DNA of 64,000 nucleotides from Nitrospirillum amazonense (GCF_007828045.1 NZ_VITN01000009.1:62001-126000), one strand, 5' to 3'. Counted from the stretch's first letter, positions 44,237 through 53,671 are shown. Notes: generated by a model from the sequence alone, not told the origin. A program made the numbers and translations.

Positions 44237-44270
44237 GAAAGCCCGGTTGGCACAGCCCAGCCGGGCTTTC
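44237..44270 (+). terminator. Terminator after tRNA-Ala copy 2
   Basis: GAAAGCCCGG and CCGGGCTTTC arms around an imperfect GTTGGC-CAG centre; resembles the terminator of copy 1 but with diverged stem. Confidence 0.82.
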
Positions 44271-44367
44271 GCGCTTTCGGGGTTCTGGCAAAAGCATTCT
44301 TGAAAGCGGCCTGCCCGCCGGGTGATGGTCGAGCCCCATCCCTTCGCCCCTCCCCCGAGTCCCGTCC

Positions 44368-46224
44368 ATGCCCCGTTCCCATCGCCTGGCGCTCTGCGCC
44401 ATCCTGATGCTGTCCGTCGCCGCCCCCGCCTGGGCGGCCGCGCCCGGCCAACAGAACGGCCCCCAACAGACCGAGCCGTGGGACACGGATTTCCTGCCGC
44501 CGCCGCCGCCCTGGCACGGCGCCTCGGAAAAGCTGGTGGTGAAGGCGGGTGATCCCTGGGCCACACCGGCGGAGCTGACCGGCCTGACCGCCACGCCCAG
44601 CTATGACGAGACCCGCGCCTTCATTGACCGGCTGGTCACGGCATCCCCCCTGCTGCGGCAGGAGGTGTTCGGCACCTCCCCCAAGGGACGCGAGATGGTG
44701 GCGGTGCTGGCGGCCAAGGGAATGGTGGATGGCAAGCCGGACCCGGCCAAGCCCCTGCTGCTGGTGCAGGCCGGCATCCATGCGGGCGAGATCGACGGCA
44801 AGGACGCCGGGCTGATGCTGTTGCGCGACATCACCCAGCGGGGCAAGGACGGCCTGCTGGACCGGGTGAACCTGCTGTTCGTGCCCATCTTCAACGTCGA
44901 TGGCCATGAGCGCGCCGGCGCCTACAACCGGCCCAATCAGCGCGGCCCCATGAACCAGGGCTGGCGCACCACGGCGCAGAACCTGAACCTCAACCGCGAC
45001 TACGGCAAGCTGGACACGCCCGAGATGCGGGCCATGATCGCCCTGATCCGCCGCTATCAGCCCGACCTGTACCTGGACATCCATGTCACCGACGGCATGG
45101 ACTATGCCTATGACATCACCTTCGGCAATGACGAAGGCGCCGCCGGCGACCTGTTCTCCCCCGCCATCGACCGCTGGCTGGCGGGCCCCTTCAAGACGGA
45201 GGTGAGCCAAGCCCTGGCCAAGGCCGGCCACATCCCCGGGCCCCTGGTGACGGAGGCCGACGGCCGCAAGCCGGAGGGCGGTATCGCCGGCGGCACCACG
45301 CCCCTGCGCTATTCCACCGGCTACGGCAACCTGGCGCACATCCCCACCGTGCTGGTGGAGAACCATTCGCTGAAGCCCTACCGCCAGCGGGTACTGGGCA
45401 CCTATGTGCTGATCGAGCGATCGCTGACCCTGCTGGCGGAACAGGGCGCCGCCCTGCGCCAGGCCATGGCGTCCGACCGCGCCCGCCGGCCCGTCACCCT
45501 GCCCGTGGCGTTCGAGACGGAGAAGACGCCCAGCGCCAGCGTGGCGTTCCGGACCATGCGGCACGAGAGCTATATCTCCCCCGCCTCGGGCGGGGTGGAG
45601 GTACGCTGGCTGGGCCGGCCGGGCGCCACGGTGCATATGCCCATCTTCCTGGATCACCCCAGCGTCACCGTCGCGCGGCCGGATGCCTATTGGGTGCCGG
45701 CGACCAAGCCGGAGATCATCGCGCGGCTGCGCCTGCACGGCCTGGCGATGGAAACGCAGGACCAGCCGCACGAGGTCACGGTGGACGCCGTGCGCCTGAC
45801 GGAGCCCAAGCTGGCCACCGAGACCAACGAGGGCCACGTCATGCTGGACACGGCCGGGTATGTGCATGAGACGCGCACGGTGCTGTACCCCAAGGGCAGC
45901 GTGCGCGTGCCCACCGACCAGCCCCTGGGCGACCTGGCCGGCCAGCTGCTGGAGGCGGAGAGCACCGAGTCGTTCCTGGCCTGGGGCTTCTTTCCCGAAA
46001 TCCTGCAGCGCACGGAATATATCGAGCCCTACGCCATCGCCCCGCTGGCCGAGCGCATGCTGGCCGCCGACCCGGCCCTGAAAGCCGCCTTCGAGGCCAA
46101 GCTGAAGGCCGACCCCGGCTTCGCCACCAACCCGGACCAGCGCCTGGCCTGGTTCTATGACCGCACGCCCTACAGCGACGCCGCCTACCTGCGCTATCCC
46201 GTGGGGCGGGAGATGGGGCGATAA
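44368..46224 (+). CDS. Secreted M14-family zinc carboxypeptidase
   Basis: 618 aa. Signal peptide MPRSHRLALCAILMLSVAAPAWA. The M14 zinc motif is QAGIHAGEIDG (H-x-x-E) near residue 137 with the distal His in LDIHVTDG, substrate Arg/Asn in LNLNRDYG, and catalytic Glu in VLVENHSLK. The C-terminal half has a separate beta domain. A periplasmic metallocarboxypeptidase; the substrate, peptide or peptidoglycan, is unknown. Long G/C-rich gene with no frame break. Confidence 0.92.
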   Translation: MPRSHRLALCAILMLSVAAPAWAAAPGQQNGPQQTEPWDTDFLPPPPPWHGASEKLVVKAGDPWATPAELTGLTATPSYDETRAFIDRLVTASPLLRQEVFGTSPKGREMVAVLAAKGMVDGKPDPAKPLLLVQAGIHAGEIDGKDAGLMLLRDITQRGKDGLLDRVNLLFVPIFNVDGHERAGAYNRPNQRGPMNQGWRTTAQNLNLNRDYGKLDTPEMRAMIALIRRYQPDLYLDIHVTDGMDYAYDITFGNDEGAAGDLFSPAIDRWLAGPFKTEVSQALAKAGHIPGPLVTEADGRKPEGGIAGGTTPLRYSTGYGNLAHIPTVLVENHSLKPYRQRVLGTYVLIERSLTLLAEQGAALRQAMASDRARRPVTLPVAFETEKTPSASVAFRTMRHESYISPASGGVEVRWLGRPGATVHMPIFLDHPSVTVARPDAYWVPATKPEIIARLRLHGLAMETQDQPHEVTVDAVRLTEPKLATETNEGHVMLDTAGYVHETRTVLYPKGSVRVPTDQPLGDLAGQLLEAESTESFLAWGFFPEILQRTEYIEPYAIAPLAERMLAADPALKAAFEAKLKADPGFATNPDQRLAWFYDRTPYSDAAYLRYPVGREMGR

Positions 46225-46264
46225 GGGACGCTGCGAAAACGTACCGTATTACGAAGTCCGGCCA

Positions 46265-46393
46265 ATGATCCGTAAAGGCAAGGTGGAAGCCCGCGTTTAC
46301 TTCGGTATTTCAAACAGCAAAGCCATTCTGCTGCACGGCCACGCCGGCAAGCGACTGAAGATTGAGCTGGAGCTGGAGGATGATGCCGCCTGA
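46265..46393 (+). pseudogene. Short remnant resembling a Gp49/HigB-type toxin C-terminus
   Basis: 42 aa from ATG 46265, or longer if an upstream start inside the M14 gene is used. The stretch ARVYFGISNSKAILLHGHAGK resembles the R-x-L-(Y/F)-x-x-x-x-x-x-I-V-L-L-H-G-F-x-K-K core of RelE/HigB-like (Gp49) toxins, but the N-terminal half is missing. Local composition is less GC-rich than the neighbours. It is probably a decayed fragment; family assignment is weak. Confidence 0.35.
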
Positions 46394-46402
46394 CTGAAGC
46401 CG

Positions 46403-46726
46403 CTATCCCCTGGGCCCGAACAGGATGATGCCGGTGCCGGTCAGGCAGACCAGGCCGCCCAGGATGTCCCAGCGATCCGGCCGGGCCCCCTCGACGGCCC
46501 AGAGCCATAGCAGGGACGTCGCGACGTAGATGCCGCCATAGGCCGCATAGGCCCGGCCGGCGAAGGCGATATCGACGCGGGTCAGCGCCCAGGCGAACAG
46601 GGCCAGGCTGGCCATGCCAGGCAGCAGCCACAGGGGGCTTTTGCCCAGGCGCAGCCAGGCCCAGAAGGCGAAGCAACCGCCGATCTCCGCCACCGCGGCC
46701 AGCAGATAGGTGGGCAGGGCAAGCAC
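46403..46726 (-). CDS. ynfA: YnfA/UPF0060 small membrane protein
   Basis: 107 aa, four hydrophobic helices. The family pattern is [39 protein letters not shown] and [19 protein letters not shown], then [23 protein letters not shown]. Related to the small multidrug resistance superfamily by topology; function unknown. Monocistronic, ending in a terminator-free gap against the M14 gene remnant. Confidence 0.95.
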   Translation of the reverse strand: MLALPTYLLAAVAEIGGCFAFWAWLRLGKSPLWLLPGMASLALFAWALTRVDIAFAGRAYAAYGGIYVATSLLWLWAVEGARPDRWDILGGLVCLTGTGIILFGPRG

Positions 46727-46755
46727 GCGACATCACCATCCAATGGCGCACAACA

Positions 46756-46792
46756 AAAGGCCGCCGCCCATGATGGCGACGGCCGCTGTTTC
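46756..46792 (-). terminator. Intrinsic terminator of msrA
   Basis: On the minus strand GCGGCCGTCGCC pairs with GGGCGGCGGCC (one wobble) across a loop and is followed by TTTTG. Confidence 0.7.
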
Positions 46793-46833
46793 GTTTCAAC
46801 AGCTTACCCGAGTGTCGGCGTGCCCGCCCAGGC

Positions 46834-47343
46834 TTACTTGCCGGTCAGCACCCAGTCGGGGCGGACCCAATGGCAGGTGTAGCCGCCGATGTTCTTTTCC
46901 AGATAGTCCTGGTGGTAGTCCTCGGCCTCCCAGAAGGTGCCGGCGGGAACGATCTGGGTGACGACCTTGCCGGGCCAGCGGCCCGACGCGCCGACCTCGG
47001 CCGTCACCTCCTCGGCCGCCGCCTTCTGCTCGGGCGAGGCGTAGAAGATGGCGCTGCGGTACTGGCTGCCGATGTCGTTGCCCTGGCGGTTGGTGGTCGT
47101 CGGGTCGTGGATCTGGAAAAAGAACTCGATCAGGCGGCGGAAGGTCAGTTTGGCCGGGTCGAAGGTGATCTCGATGGCTTCGGCGTGGCCGGTGGTGCCG
47201 GTCTTCACGTCCTTGTAGGTCGGGTTCCGCAGCTCACCGCCGATGTAGCCCACGCGGGTATCCACCACGCCCGGCACCTTGCGGATCAGATCTTCCATAC
47301 CCCAGAAGCAGCCACCAGCCAGCGTCGCGGTTTCGGTCGTCAT
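46834..47343 (-). CDS. msrA: Peptide methionine sulfoxide reductase MsrA
   Basis: 169 aa from ATG 47343, which has AAGG 9 nt upstream; the earlier ATG 47352 lies against the ribosome-binding site. The catalytic motif [13 protein letters not shown] is at the N-terminus, and the resolving region near the C-terminus is HWVRPDW, lacking a C-terminal Cys pair. Reduces methionine-S-sulfoxide in the cytosol. Confidence 0.96.
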   Translation of the reverse strand: MTTETATLAGGCFWGMEDLIRKVPGVVDTRVGYIGGELRNPTYKDVKTGTTGHAEAIEITFDPAKLTFRRLIEFFFQIHDPTTTNRQGNDIGSQYRSAIFYASPEQKAAAEEVTAEVGASGRWPGKVVTQIVPAGTFWEAEDYHQDYLEKNIGGYTCHWVRPDWVLTGK

Positions 47344-47476
47344 TGTCGTCATCCTTGGGAAAGGCAAACAGTCAGGCACTGCAAGTAAGCGCTGGCGGGC
47401 CCGGCTTCAACAGCGATGTTGCCGGGGATGTCGGCGCGGGTGGCGAGCGGCCACACTGTCCCCCATAGTGGCCCCC

Positions 47477-48412
47477 ATGCGCTCCGCCTATCTCTCCCTC
47501 ACCGCCGCCATGGTCCTGGTCGGCCTGTCCGTGCCCATCAGCAAGATGGCGGTGACCGCCGTGCCGCCCCTGGTGGCCGCCGACGTGCGCTTCGCCCTGG
47601 CGGCGCTGGCGCTCAGCCCCTGGGCCATCCGCCACGGACGCCGCGCCCTGCCGGCCACGGGCGGCGACTGGGCCAGCTTGGCCCTGCTGTCGCTGTTCGG
47701 CATGGTGCTGTTCAACGTCTTCCTGATGTACGGCCTGCGCGGTACCAGCGCCACCACCGCCGGCATCCTGACCAGCACCATCCCCGCCGTGACCGCCCTG
47801 TGCGCCGCCGCCATCCTGCGTGAGCGGCTGACCCTGCGGAACGGCGCGGCCATCGCCCTGGCCATGGCGGGCATCGCCGCCCTCAACCTGGCCAGCCACG
47901 GGGCCCATGGCGCAGACGGCGGCGCCGGCGATACCCTGCGCGGCAACGCCCTGGTCCTGGGTGCCGTGGTGTCGGAGGGGCTGTACAACGTCTATGCCCG
48001 GCGGCTGGCGGGCGTGTCGCCCCTGGCCGTCACCTTCCTCGCCAACCTGATGGCGGCGGTGCTGGCCCTGCCCTTCGCCGTGCTGACGGCGCGGGGGATG
48101 ACGCCTGAGTCGCTGTGGGGCGGCCTGTCGCCGGGCGCTTGGGCGCTGTACGCCGCGGCCTCGCTGGGCAACGGCCTGGTGGCGGTGGTGTTCTGGCTGC
48201 GCGGGGCGGCCCGTATCCCGGCCAGCCGCAGCGGCCTTTTCACCGGCCTGCTGCCCGTCACCGTGCTGGTGCCGTCGCTGTTCCTGCTGGGTGAGCGGCC
48301 GACCCTGGCCCACGCCCTGGGGCTGGCGGGTGTGCTGGCCGGCATCGCCGTGGGCGTCATGCCCGGGCGAAACCGGCCAGCGACAGCGCGACCTCAGGAA
48401 GCCGAGCCGTAA
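47477..48412 (+). CDS. DMT-superfamily (EamA) exporter
   Basis: 311 aa, ten hydrophobic helices in two EamA repeats. The first begins MRSAYLSLTAAMVLVGLSVPISKMAV, and the second starts about residue 155 (GNALVLGAVVSEGLYNVYARRL). RhaT/YdcZ-like drug and metabolite exporter; substrate cannot be predicted. ATG 47477. Its end overlaps the hslO stop by 19 bp in convergent orientation. Confidence 0.9.
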   Translation: MRSAYLSLTAAMVLVGLSVPISKMAVTAVPPLVAADVRFALAALALSPWAIRHGRRALPATGGDWASLALLSLFGMVLFNVFLMYGLRGTSATTAGILTSTIPAVTALCAAAILRERLTLRNGAAIALAMAGIAALNLASHGAHGADGGAGDTLRGNALVLGAVVSEGLYNVYARRLAGVSPLAVTFLANLMAAVLALPFAVLTARGMTPESLWGGLSPGAWALYAAASLGNGLVAVVFWLRGAARIPASRSGLFTGLLPVTVLVPSLFLLGERPTLAHALGLAGVLAGIAVGVMPGRNRPATARPQEAEP

Positions 48413-49371
48413 ACGGTCTCAAGCTCGGCATCGTCGAAGCGGTAGTGGGTGCTGCAGAACTCGCACGCGACGTCCACGGCCCCATCCACCTTCAGCTCCG
48501 CCACCTCGTCCCGCGGCAGAGACTTCAGCACCGTCACCACCCGTTCCCGCGAGCAGCGGCACTGCGCCGCCAGACCGTGCGGGTCGTAGGCACGCACCTC
48601 TTCCTCGTGGAACAGGCGGAACAGCACATCATTCACCGGCAGCGCCGGGTCCAGCACCTCGGCCGGGGTGACGGTGGACAGCAGGGCCATGGCCCGGCGC
48701 CAGTCGTCCTCCAAGTCGCTGGGCTTGGCATCCGACGCCACGCCGCCGGCATCCTCGTCCGGCAGGGCCTGCAGCATGATGGCGCCGCCGCCCCAGTTGC
48801 CCCCGTCAGACAGGCCGGCGTGGACGACGATGCCCGTGGCCAGCTGTTCCGACTGGGTGAAGTAGTGGCGCACGCAATCATCCATGCGATCGCCCTCCAG
48901 GCCGACGATGCCCTGGTAGCGCTGGGTGTGCTCGCCCTGGTCGACGGTGAACGCCAGATAGCCCTTGCCCAGCAGCGTGGGCACCGGGGCCCACGGGCGT
49001 GAGGCCCCACCGGCGGCCTCCAGGGCGGCCTTCAGCTTGTCCTCGTCGAACTGGGCATAGCCACGCACGGCGCCGGCGCTGGTGATGTCGGCCACCATCA
49101 GGTTGATCGGGCCATCGCCCTTGGTCTGCAGGGTGAAGACGCCCTCATACTTCAGCGCCGCCGCCAGCGTCGTCGCCAGCGTGATCGTTTCCGCCAGCAT
49201 CTGGGCGACGGGACCCGGATAGGCGTGGCGGCCCAGGATCTCGTCCAGCACGGGCCCCAGGCGCACCATGCGGCCGCGCAGGTTGGACCGGTCCAGCTGG
49301 AAGGGCTGCACCACGTCGATGTTCCGGGAAACCAGGGAGGGGGCGAGGGTGGAAACGGCGGCGGTGGTCAT
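48394..49371 (-). CDS. hslO: Redox-regulated chaperone Hsp33
   Basis: 325 aa. Holdase activated by oxidation and heat. The C-terminal zinc/redox switch has the CxC...CxxC pattern: QCRCSRERV and CEFCSTHY, so all four cysteines are present. The N-terminal part contains the RGAVRGYAQF region (VRGYAQFDEDKLKA) and GYLAFTVDQG. Start ATG 49371. A terminator and about 100 bp separate it from argF upstream. Confidence 0.96.
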   Translation of the reverse strand: MTTAAVSTLAPSLVSRNIDVVQPFQLDRSNLRGRMVRLGPVLDEILGRHAYPGPVAQMLAETITLATTLAAALKYEGVFTLQTKGDGPINLMVADITSAGAVRGYAQFDEDKLKAALEAAGGASRPWAPVPTLLGKGYLAFTVDQGEHTQRYQGIVGLEGDRMDDCVRHYFTQSEQLATGIVVHAGLSDGGNWGGGAIMLQALPDEDAGGVASDAKPSDLEDDWRRAMALLSTVTPAEVLDPALPVNDVLFRLFHEEEVRAYDPHGLAAQCRCSRERVVTVLKSLPRDEVAELKVDGAVDVACEFCSTHYRFDDAELETVYGSAS

Positions 49372-49384
49372 GATCGCTTACCCC

Positions 49385-49426
49385 AAAAACAAAGGCGCCC
49401 GATCGGGGTCAACCGATCGGGGCCTT
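49385..49426 (-). terminator. Intrinsic terminator of argF
   Basis: On the minus strand GGCCCCGATCGG pairs with CCGATCGGGCGCC across a loop, then TTTGTTTTT. It isolates argDF from hslO. Confidence 0.85.
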
Positions 49427-49472
49427 ATGGAATACCTCAAGGCCGGACACCCTGGGTCCGGTACCGGAACGA

Positions 49473-50399
49473 TCAGACGTTCAGACACCAGGCCAGGATG
49501 CCCTTCTGGGCGTGCAGGCGGTTTTCCGCCTCGTCCCAGACGACGGACTGCGGACCGTCGATGACGGAGGAGGTCACCTCCTCCTCCCGATGGGCCGGCA
49601 GGCAATGCATGAATATGGCGTCGGGAGAGGCCAGTTTCATCAGCGCGTCATTGACCTGGAAGGGGGCCAGCAATGCCATGCGCGCAGGCGCATCCTTGTG
49701 ATGCATCGACACCCAGGTGTCCGTCACCACGACATCGGCACCCTCGGCCGCGGCCTTGGGATCCTCCGTCACCACCAGGCGGGCGCCTTCACGCGCCGCC
49801 CAGGCGATGGTGTCGGCCGTGGGCTGCAGGCTGGCGGGCGCCGCCACCCGCATTTCGAAGCCCAAGCGGGCGGCGGCATGAATCCAGCTCTGGCAGACGT
49901 TGTTGGCATCGCCGCTCCAGCAGACCACACGGCCCTCGATGGGCCCGCGCTTCTCCTCGAACGTCATGATGTCCGCCATGATCTGGCAGGGGTGGGAGGT
50001 GTCGGTCAGGCCGTTGATGACGGGGATGCTGGCGGCCCCCGCCATCTCATGCACCTTGGTCTCATGGTCCGTGCGGATCATGATGATGTTGACGAAGCGC
50101 GACAGCACCCGGGCCGTGTCGGCGATGGTTTCGCCATGGCCCAACTGGATCTCGCGCCCCGTCAGGGTGATGACCTCACCGCCCAGCTGGCGCATCCCCA
50201 CCTCGAACGAGACGCGGGTGCGGGTGGATGGCTTCTCGAAAATGGTGGCCAGCGTCAGGCCCCGGAAGGGCTGGGGGTGCTGGGCGGTACCGTTGGTCTG
50301 CTTCAGGTCCCGGCCCCGCTTCAGGATTTCGCGCAGCGTGGCCGTATCGAAATCGCTGATGTCCAGGAAATGCCGGACCGTCTTGGTCGTCGCGGTCAT
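49473..50399 (-). CDS. argF: Ornithine carbamoyltransferase
   Basis: 308 aa. Makes citrulline from ornithine and carbamoyl phosphate. The carbamoyl-phosphate motif [12 protein letters not shown], the HPCQIMAD motif and the ornithine-binding [11 protein letters not shown] are intact. It follows argD by 14 bp on the same strand, so argD-argF is one operon. Confidence 0.97.
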   Translation of the reverse strand: MTATTKTVRHFLDISDFDTATLREILKRGRDLKQTNGTAQHPQPFRGLTLATIFEKPSTRTRVSFEVGMRQLGGEVITLTGREIQLGHGETIADTARVLSRFVNIIMIRTDHETKVHEMAGAASIPVINGLTDTSHPCQIMADIMTFEEKRGPIEGRVVCWSGDANNVCQSWIHAAARLGFEMRVAAPASLQPTADTIAWAAREGARLVVTEDPKAAAEGADVVVTDTWVSMHHKDAPARMALLAPFQVNDALMKLASPDAIFMHCLPAHREEEVTSSVIDGPQSVVWDEAENRLHAQKGILAWCLNV

Positions 50400-50413
50400 G
50401 GTGTGGGTACCCC

Positions 50414-51586
50414 TCAGGCCGCCTGGGCCGCACAGGTGCGGTCCAGGATGGCCACGGCCTCGTTGATCTCGGCCTCGCCCACGATCAGCGGCGGCAAAAT
50501 GCGGACGACGTTGTCGGCGGCGGAAACCACCAGCATGCCGTTGTCGCGCAACGCGGTGACCAGGTCGCCCACCGGCGTCACGCACTTCAGGCCCAGGATC
50601 AGGCCCTTGCCGCGCACGCTGTCCAGCACCGTGGGGTGGCGCGCCACCAGCTCTTCCAGCTTGCCCTGCAGCAGGGCGCCCTTGGCGATGACGTTGTCCA
50701 GGAAGCCCGGCTGCGTCATCACGTCCAGCACGGCGTTGCCGACGGCCATGGCCAGCGGGTTGCCGCCGAAGGTGCTGCCGTGGGTGCCGGCCACCATGCC
50801 CTGGGCCGCCTTCTCGGTGGCCAGGCACGCACCCAGCGGGAAGCCGCCGCCGATGCCCTTGGCGATGCACATCACGTCCGGGGTGACGCCCGCCCATTCA
50901 TGGGCGAACAGCTTGCCCGACCGGCCCATGCCGCTCTGGATCTCGTCGAAGTACAGCAGCAGGCCGTACTCGTCGCAGATGGCGCGGAGGGCGCGGAGGT
51001 AATCCAGGCTGGCCGGGCGCATGCCGCCCTCGCCCAGGATGGGCTCCACCAGGATGGCGGCCGTCTCCGGCGTGATGGCGGCGCGCAGTTCGTTCAAATT
51101 GTCGTAGGCCACCCGGTCGAAGGCGTCCAGCAGGGGGCCGAAGCCCTTCACCATCTTGTCCTGGCCGCTGGCGGCGATGGCCGTCATGGTGCGGCCATGG
51201 AAATTGCCGCCGGCGACGATGAAACGCGTCTTCTCCGGATGACCGGTCTCATAATGATACTTGCGCACCAGCTTCACACCGCATTCCCACGCCTCGACGC
51301 CGGAATTGGTGAAGAACATGGTGTCGGCGAAGGTCAGTTCCCGCAGGCGGCTGGCCAGCTTCTCCTGCCCCGCCACGCGGAACAGGTTGGAAGTGTGCCA
51401 CAGCTTGTGCGCCTGCTCGGTCAGCTTCTCCACCAGGTAGGGGTGGGCGTGGCCGAGGGCGTTCACCGCGATGCCGCTGGTGAAATCCAGGAATCGTCGG
51501 CCGGTGGTGTCGTAAAGGAAGCAGCCCTCACCCCGCTCGAACACAACGTCGATCCGGGAATAGGTCGGCATCACGACAGGAATCAC
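50414..51586 (-). CDS. argD: Acetylornithine/ornithine aminotransferase
   Basis: 390 aa. PLP-dependent class III aminotransferase of arginine synthesis. The PLP lysine lies in [14 protein letters not shown], with the cofactor Asp in [12 protein letters not shown] and the GNFHGRT motif. I chose GTG 51586, which has AAGGAG about 8 nt upstream; an ATG at 51634 would add 16 residues without homology. First gene of the arg operon, downstream of a long intergenic region. Confidence 0.96.
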   Translation of the reverse strand: MIPVVMPTYSRIDVVFERGEGCFLYDTTGRRFLDFTSGIAVNALGHAHPYLVEKLTEQAHKLWHTSNLFRVAGQEKLASRLRELTFADTMFFTNSGVEAWECGVKLVRKYHYETGHPEKTRFIVAGGNFHGRTMTAIAASGQDKMVKGFGPLLDAFDRVAYDNLNELRAAITPETAAILVEPILGEGGMRPASLDYLRALRAICDEYGLLLYFDEIQSGMGRSGKLFAHEWAGVTPDVMCIAKGIGGGFPLGACLATEKAAQGMVAGTHGSTFGGNPLAMAVGNAVLDVMTQPGFLDNVIAKGALLQGKLEELVARHPTVLDSVRGKGLILGLKCVTPVGDLVTALRDNGMLVVSAADNVVRILPPLIVGEAEINEAVAILDRTCAAQAA

Positions 51587-51860
51587 GGCCAGACACTCCT
51601 TTATTTCTTGAGGCGCGTTACACGAAATTATCATAAAACCAGGGCCACCCCCGGCACGCCAACCGGGGTTTCGAACCGCCGACTATTGTGTGCCGCCGGC
51701 CCTCCGTCAATCGCAACCCGCCCTATCCTGCGGGTCCCCTGCCATGCGCCCCTGGTACGGGACGCATGCGCGCCGGTGAAGCCAAAGGGGGCGTCCCCCA
51801 CCTCACCGACCCGGGAGATGTTGCGAAAAGCCTAAGAAACGCTTAAGAGTTTTGCAGCGT
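51587..51860 (+). other. Intergenic region between argD and bactofilin, no gene seen
   Basis: Holds the argD start region on the minus strand. I see no reading frame with family content here. The neighbouring part to the right (51861-52002) is the palindromic repeat array. Confidence 0.5.
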
Positions 51861-52002
51861 CCGGCCCGTTTCGGCGGGGGCGGCGGTGCGTCGTGGGGAA
51901 TGCGCGCCGGCCCGGGCGAGAAATTTTTCGACCTCCGGCCCGCGCCGGGTGTTTTCAGCGTCCGGCCCGCGCCGGATATTTCCAGGTTCCGGCCCGCGCC
52001 GG
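51861..52002 (+). repeat. Palindromic CCGGCCCGCGCCGG repeats, three with exact 27-bp period, upstream of bactofilin
   Basis: The 14-bp imperfect palindrome CCGGCCCGCGCCGG is found at 51935-51948, 51962-51975 and 51989-52002, spaced exactly 27 bp. A diverged copy, CCGGCCCGTTTCGG, lies at 51861-51874, and the 8 nt before it (TTTTGCAGCG) match those before the 51962 copy. The last copy ends 16 bp before the bactofilin start. Repeated spacing near three helical turns suggests a repressor or nucleoprotein site. Confidence 0.7.
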
Positions 52003-52018
52003 ACTATGAGGGGGACCG

Positions 52019-52432
52019 ATGGCCAGTGACATCCTCGATCCGCGCAGCTTTTTGCGGCCGGGCCTGAACGGCGGACCGCAGACGGAATCGGCGCCCGACC
52101 TGGGCGGCGGGGTCACCACCATCTCGCCCGAGGCCCGTATCGAGGGCGCCAAGATCTCCCACTGCCACACCCTGCACGTCGCTGGCCGCCTGGTCGATGT
52201 GACGCTGAACGAGGTGAAGGTGCTGGAGGTGGCCGAGGGCGGCCATTTCGAAGGCACCGCCGTGGTGGAAAGCATGAAGGTTTCCGGCCGCGCCACCGGC
52301 ACCATCGAGGTGACGGGCACCCTGTCCATCGGTGAGAGCGGCCAGGTCGATGGCACCATCCGCTATGGCCGCATCAGCATCGCCGACGGCGGTTCCATCG
52401 CCGGCACCATCCAGAGCGGCAAGTCGCACTGA
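52019..52432 (+). CDS. Bactofilin-family cytoskeletal protein
   Basis: 137 aa. A right-handed beta-helix protein of about 100 residues: VTTISPEARIEGAKISHCHTLHVAGRLVDVTLNEVKVLEVAEGG, then GRATGTIEVTGTLSIGESGQVDGTIRYGRISIADGGSIAGTI with the repeating G-x-I/V-x-G turns. It polymerises without nucleotide and shapes cells or places enzymes. ATG 52019 has GAGGGGG upstream, overlapping the palindromic array. A UUCG-loop terminator follows. Confidence 0.93.
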   Translation: MASDILDPRSFLRPGLNGGPQTESAPDLGGGVTTISPEARIEGAKISHCHTLHVAGRLVDVTLNEVKVLEVAEGGHFEGTAVVESMKVSGRATGTIEVTGTLSIGESGQVDGTIRYGRISIADGGSIAGTIQSGKSH

Positions 52433-52461
52433 GCGGCCGGGATGCCTGGGTCTGGTATGAT

Positions 52462-52493
52462 GGGGCGGCCTTCGGGTCGCCCCTTCGTTTTTG
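52462..52493 (+). terminator. UUCG-loop intrinsic terminator of bactofilin
   Basis: GGGGCGGCC-TTCG-GGTCGCCCC stem with a single wobble, then TTCGTTTTT. Confidence 0.88.
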
Positions 52494-52517
52494 GGCGGCG
52501 TTTTTTGGGAGGCAGGC

Positions 52518-53111
52518 ATGGAGGGACGGTCGGCCAGCAACACCGTGGGTCGCCACACCGTGGGCCAGGATTTGCGCCGCCTGCGCCGGCTGCGGGGCTT
52601 GAAGCAGGGGCACGTGGCCGAGCTGCTGGGCGTGACCCAGGCCACCGTATCGCGCTGGGAACGGGGCCTGGCCTGGCCGGATGAGACGCACGCCGCCCAC
52701 ATCGCCACATTGCTGAGCCCGGGCCGGGCGGGCCAGGACGCCGCCCTGAAGCGACTGGTGCAGCGTTCCCGCGATCCGGTGCATCTGATCTGCGATCGCA
52801 GTCACCGCCTGCTGGCGGCGTCCGCGGCGCGCGAGGCGGAATGGACGGTGTCGGCCAGCACGGTGTTGGGGCTGCCCTTGCTGTCCTATGCCACGCCGCA
52901 GATTTTGGACGCGGAAGCCGGCCTGGCCGGCGCCGGCTGGTACGACCGGCCGGACGGCGTGCTGGACCTGGAGACCGAGACCAACCATCGCCCCGACCTG
53001 CTGATCCGCCGCAGCCGCATGCGCTGGGAACGCCTCCTGCTGGAGGACGGCACCGCCGGCCGGCTGGTCACCACCCTGCGCTGGGGTGCCCCGGAAGCAA
53101 CGAAAAACTAA
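52518..53111 (+). CDS. XRE-family HTH regulator with PAS-like C-terminal domain
   Basis: 197 aa. N-terminal Cro/C1 HTH: GQDLRRLRRLRGLKQGHVAELLGVTQATVSRWERGLAWPDETH, residues ~20-62. The C-terminal part (PVHLICDRSHRLLAASAAREAEW... and TAGRLVTTLRWG) resembles a PAS-type sensor fold by pattern. ATG 52518 follows GGGAGG. The gene ends by overlapping the convergent hypothetical gene by 4 bp. Confidence 0.88.
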   Translation: MEGRSASNTVGRHTVGQDLRRLRRLRGLKQGHVAELLGVTQATVSRWERGLAWPDETHAAHIATLLSPGRAGQDAALKRLVQRSRDPVHLICDRSHRLLAASAAREAEWTVSASTVLGLPLLSYATPQILDAEAGLAGAGWYDRPDGVLDLETETNHRPDLLIRRSRMRWERLLLEDGTAGRLVTTLRWGAPEATKN

Positions 53112-53671
53112 GCGCTCATCTCCTGGGCGGCCAGTATGCCCTGCAGGGTGTCGCCGCCGGCGATGGGCACGCCGCTGCGGGCGCCGGTCTGGTTGCTGTT
53201 GGCGGCCATCTGGCTGCCGAAGCCGTTCTGGCCGCTGCCATCAGCCGCCGTCTGGGTGGCGTCTTCCAAACCGCTCTTGCCATCCTTGCCGGAGGCGGTC
53301 ATCTGCCGGACCTTCTGCTCCACCTCGCGCATGATCTGGCGTTCCAGGTCGGCGCGCTGGTCGGCGGGCATGTTGGCCACGTCCTGGGCGGTCAGACCCT
53401 TGGACTGCAGCGTGTCCTCGGCGATCTTCTGCTTCATCTGTTTGATCTGATAGGACCAATACCCCTGGAAGCCGCCAGTGGTCATGTCCTTCAGCATGGT
53501 TTGCGGATCGTCGTCACCCTTCAGCAGGTCGGCGAAGGCGCTGTCGGTCTGGCTGACGGACAGGGCGCTCTGCGAGCCGGCCGGACCGACGCCCCCGCTG
53601 CCCGCGGCGCCGAAGCCGCCATAGGCATTGGCCGTGGACTGGGTGTGGTTGCTGGTGTTCAGGAACGACAT
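53108..53671 (-). CDS. Hypothetical protein, Gln/Ala-rich with a helical core
   Basis: 187 aa. I do not recognise a family. After a Ser/Gly/Asn-rich N-terminus comes FADLLKGDDDPQTMLKDMTTGGFQGYWSYQIKQMKQKIAEDTLQSKGLTAQDVANMPADQRADLERQIMREVEQKVRQ, which would form long amphipathic helices and coiled coils, and a Gly/Gln-rich tail. No cysteine and no signal peptide. ATG 53671 (no ribosome-binding site stands out). Composition resembles flagellar-associated or secreted small proteins but no homology can be claimed. Confidence 0.7.
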   Translation of the reverse strand: MSFLNTSNHTQSTANAYGGFGAAGSGGVGPAGSQSALSVSQTDSAFADLLKGDDDPQTMLKDMTTGGFQGYWSYQIKQMKQKIAEDTLQSKGLTAQDVANMPADQRADLERQIMREVEQKVRQMTASGKDGKSGLEDATQTAADGSGQNGFGSQMAANSNQTGARSGVPIAGGDTLQGILAAQEMSA

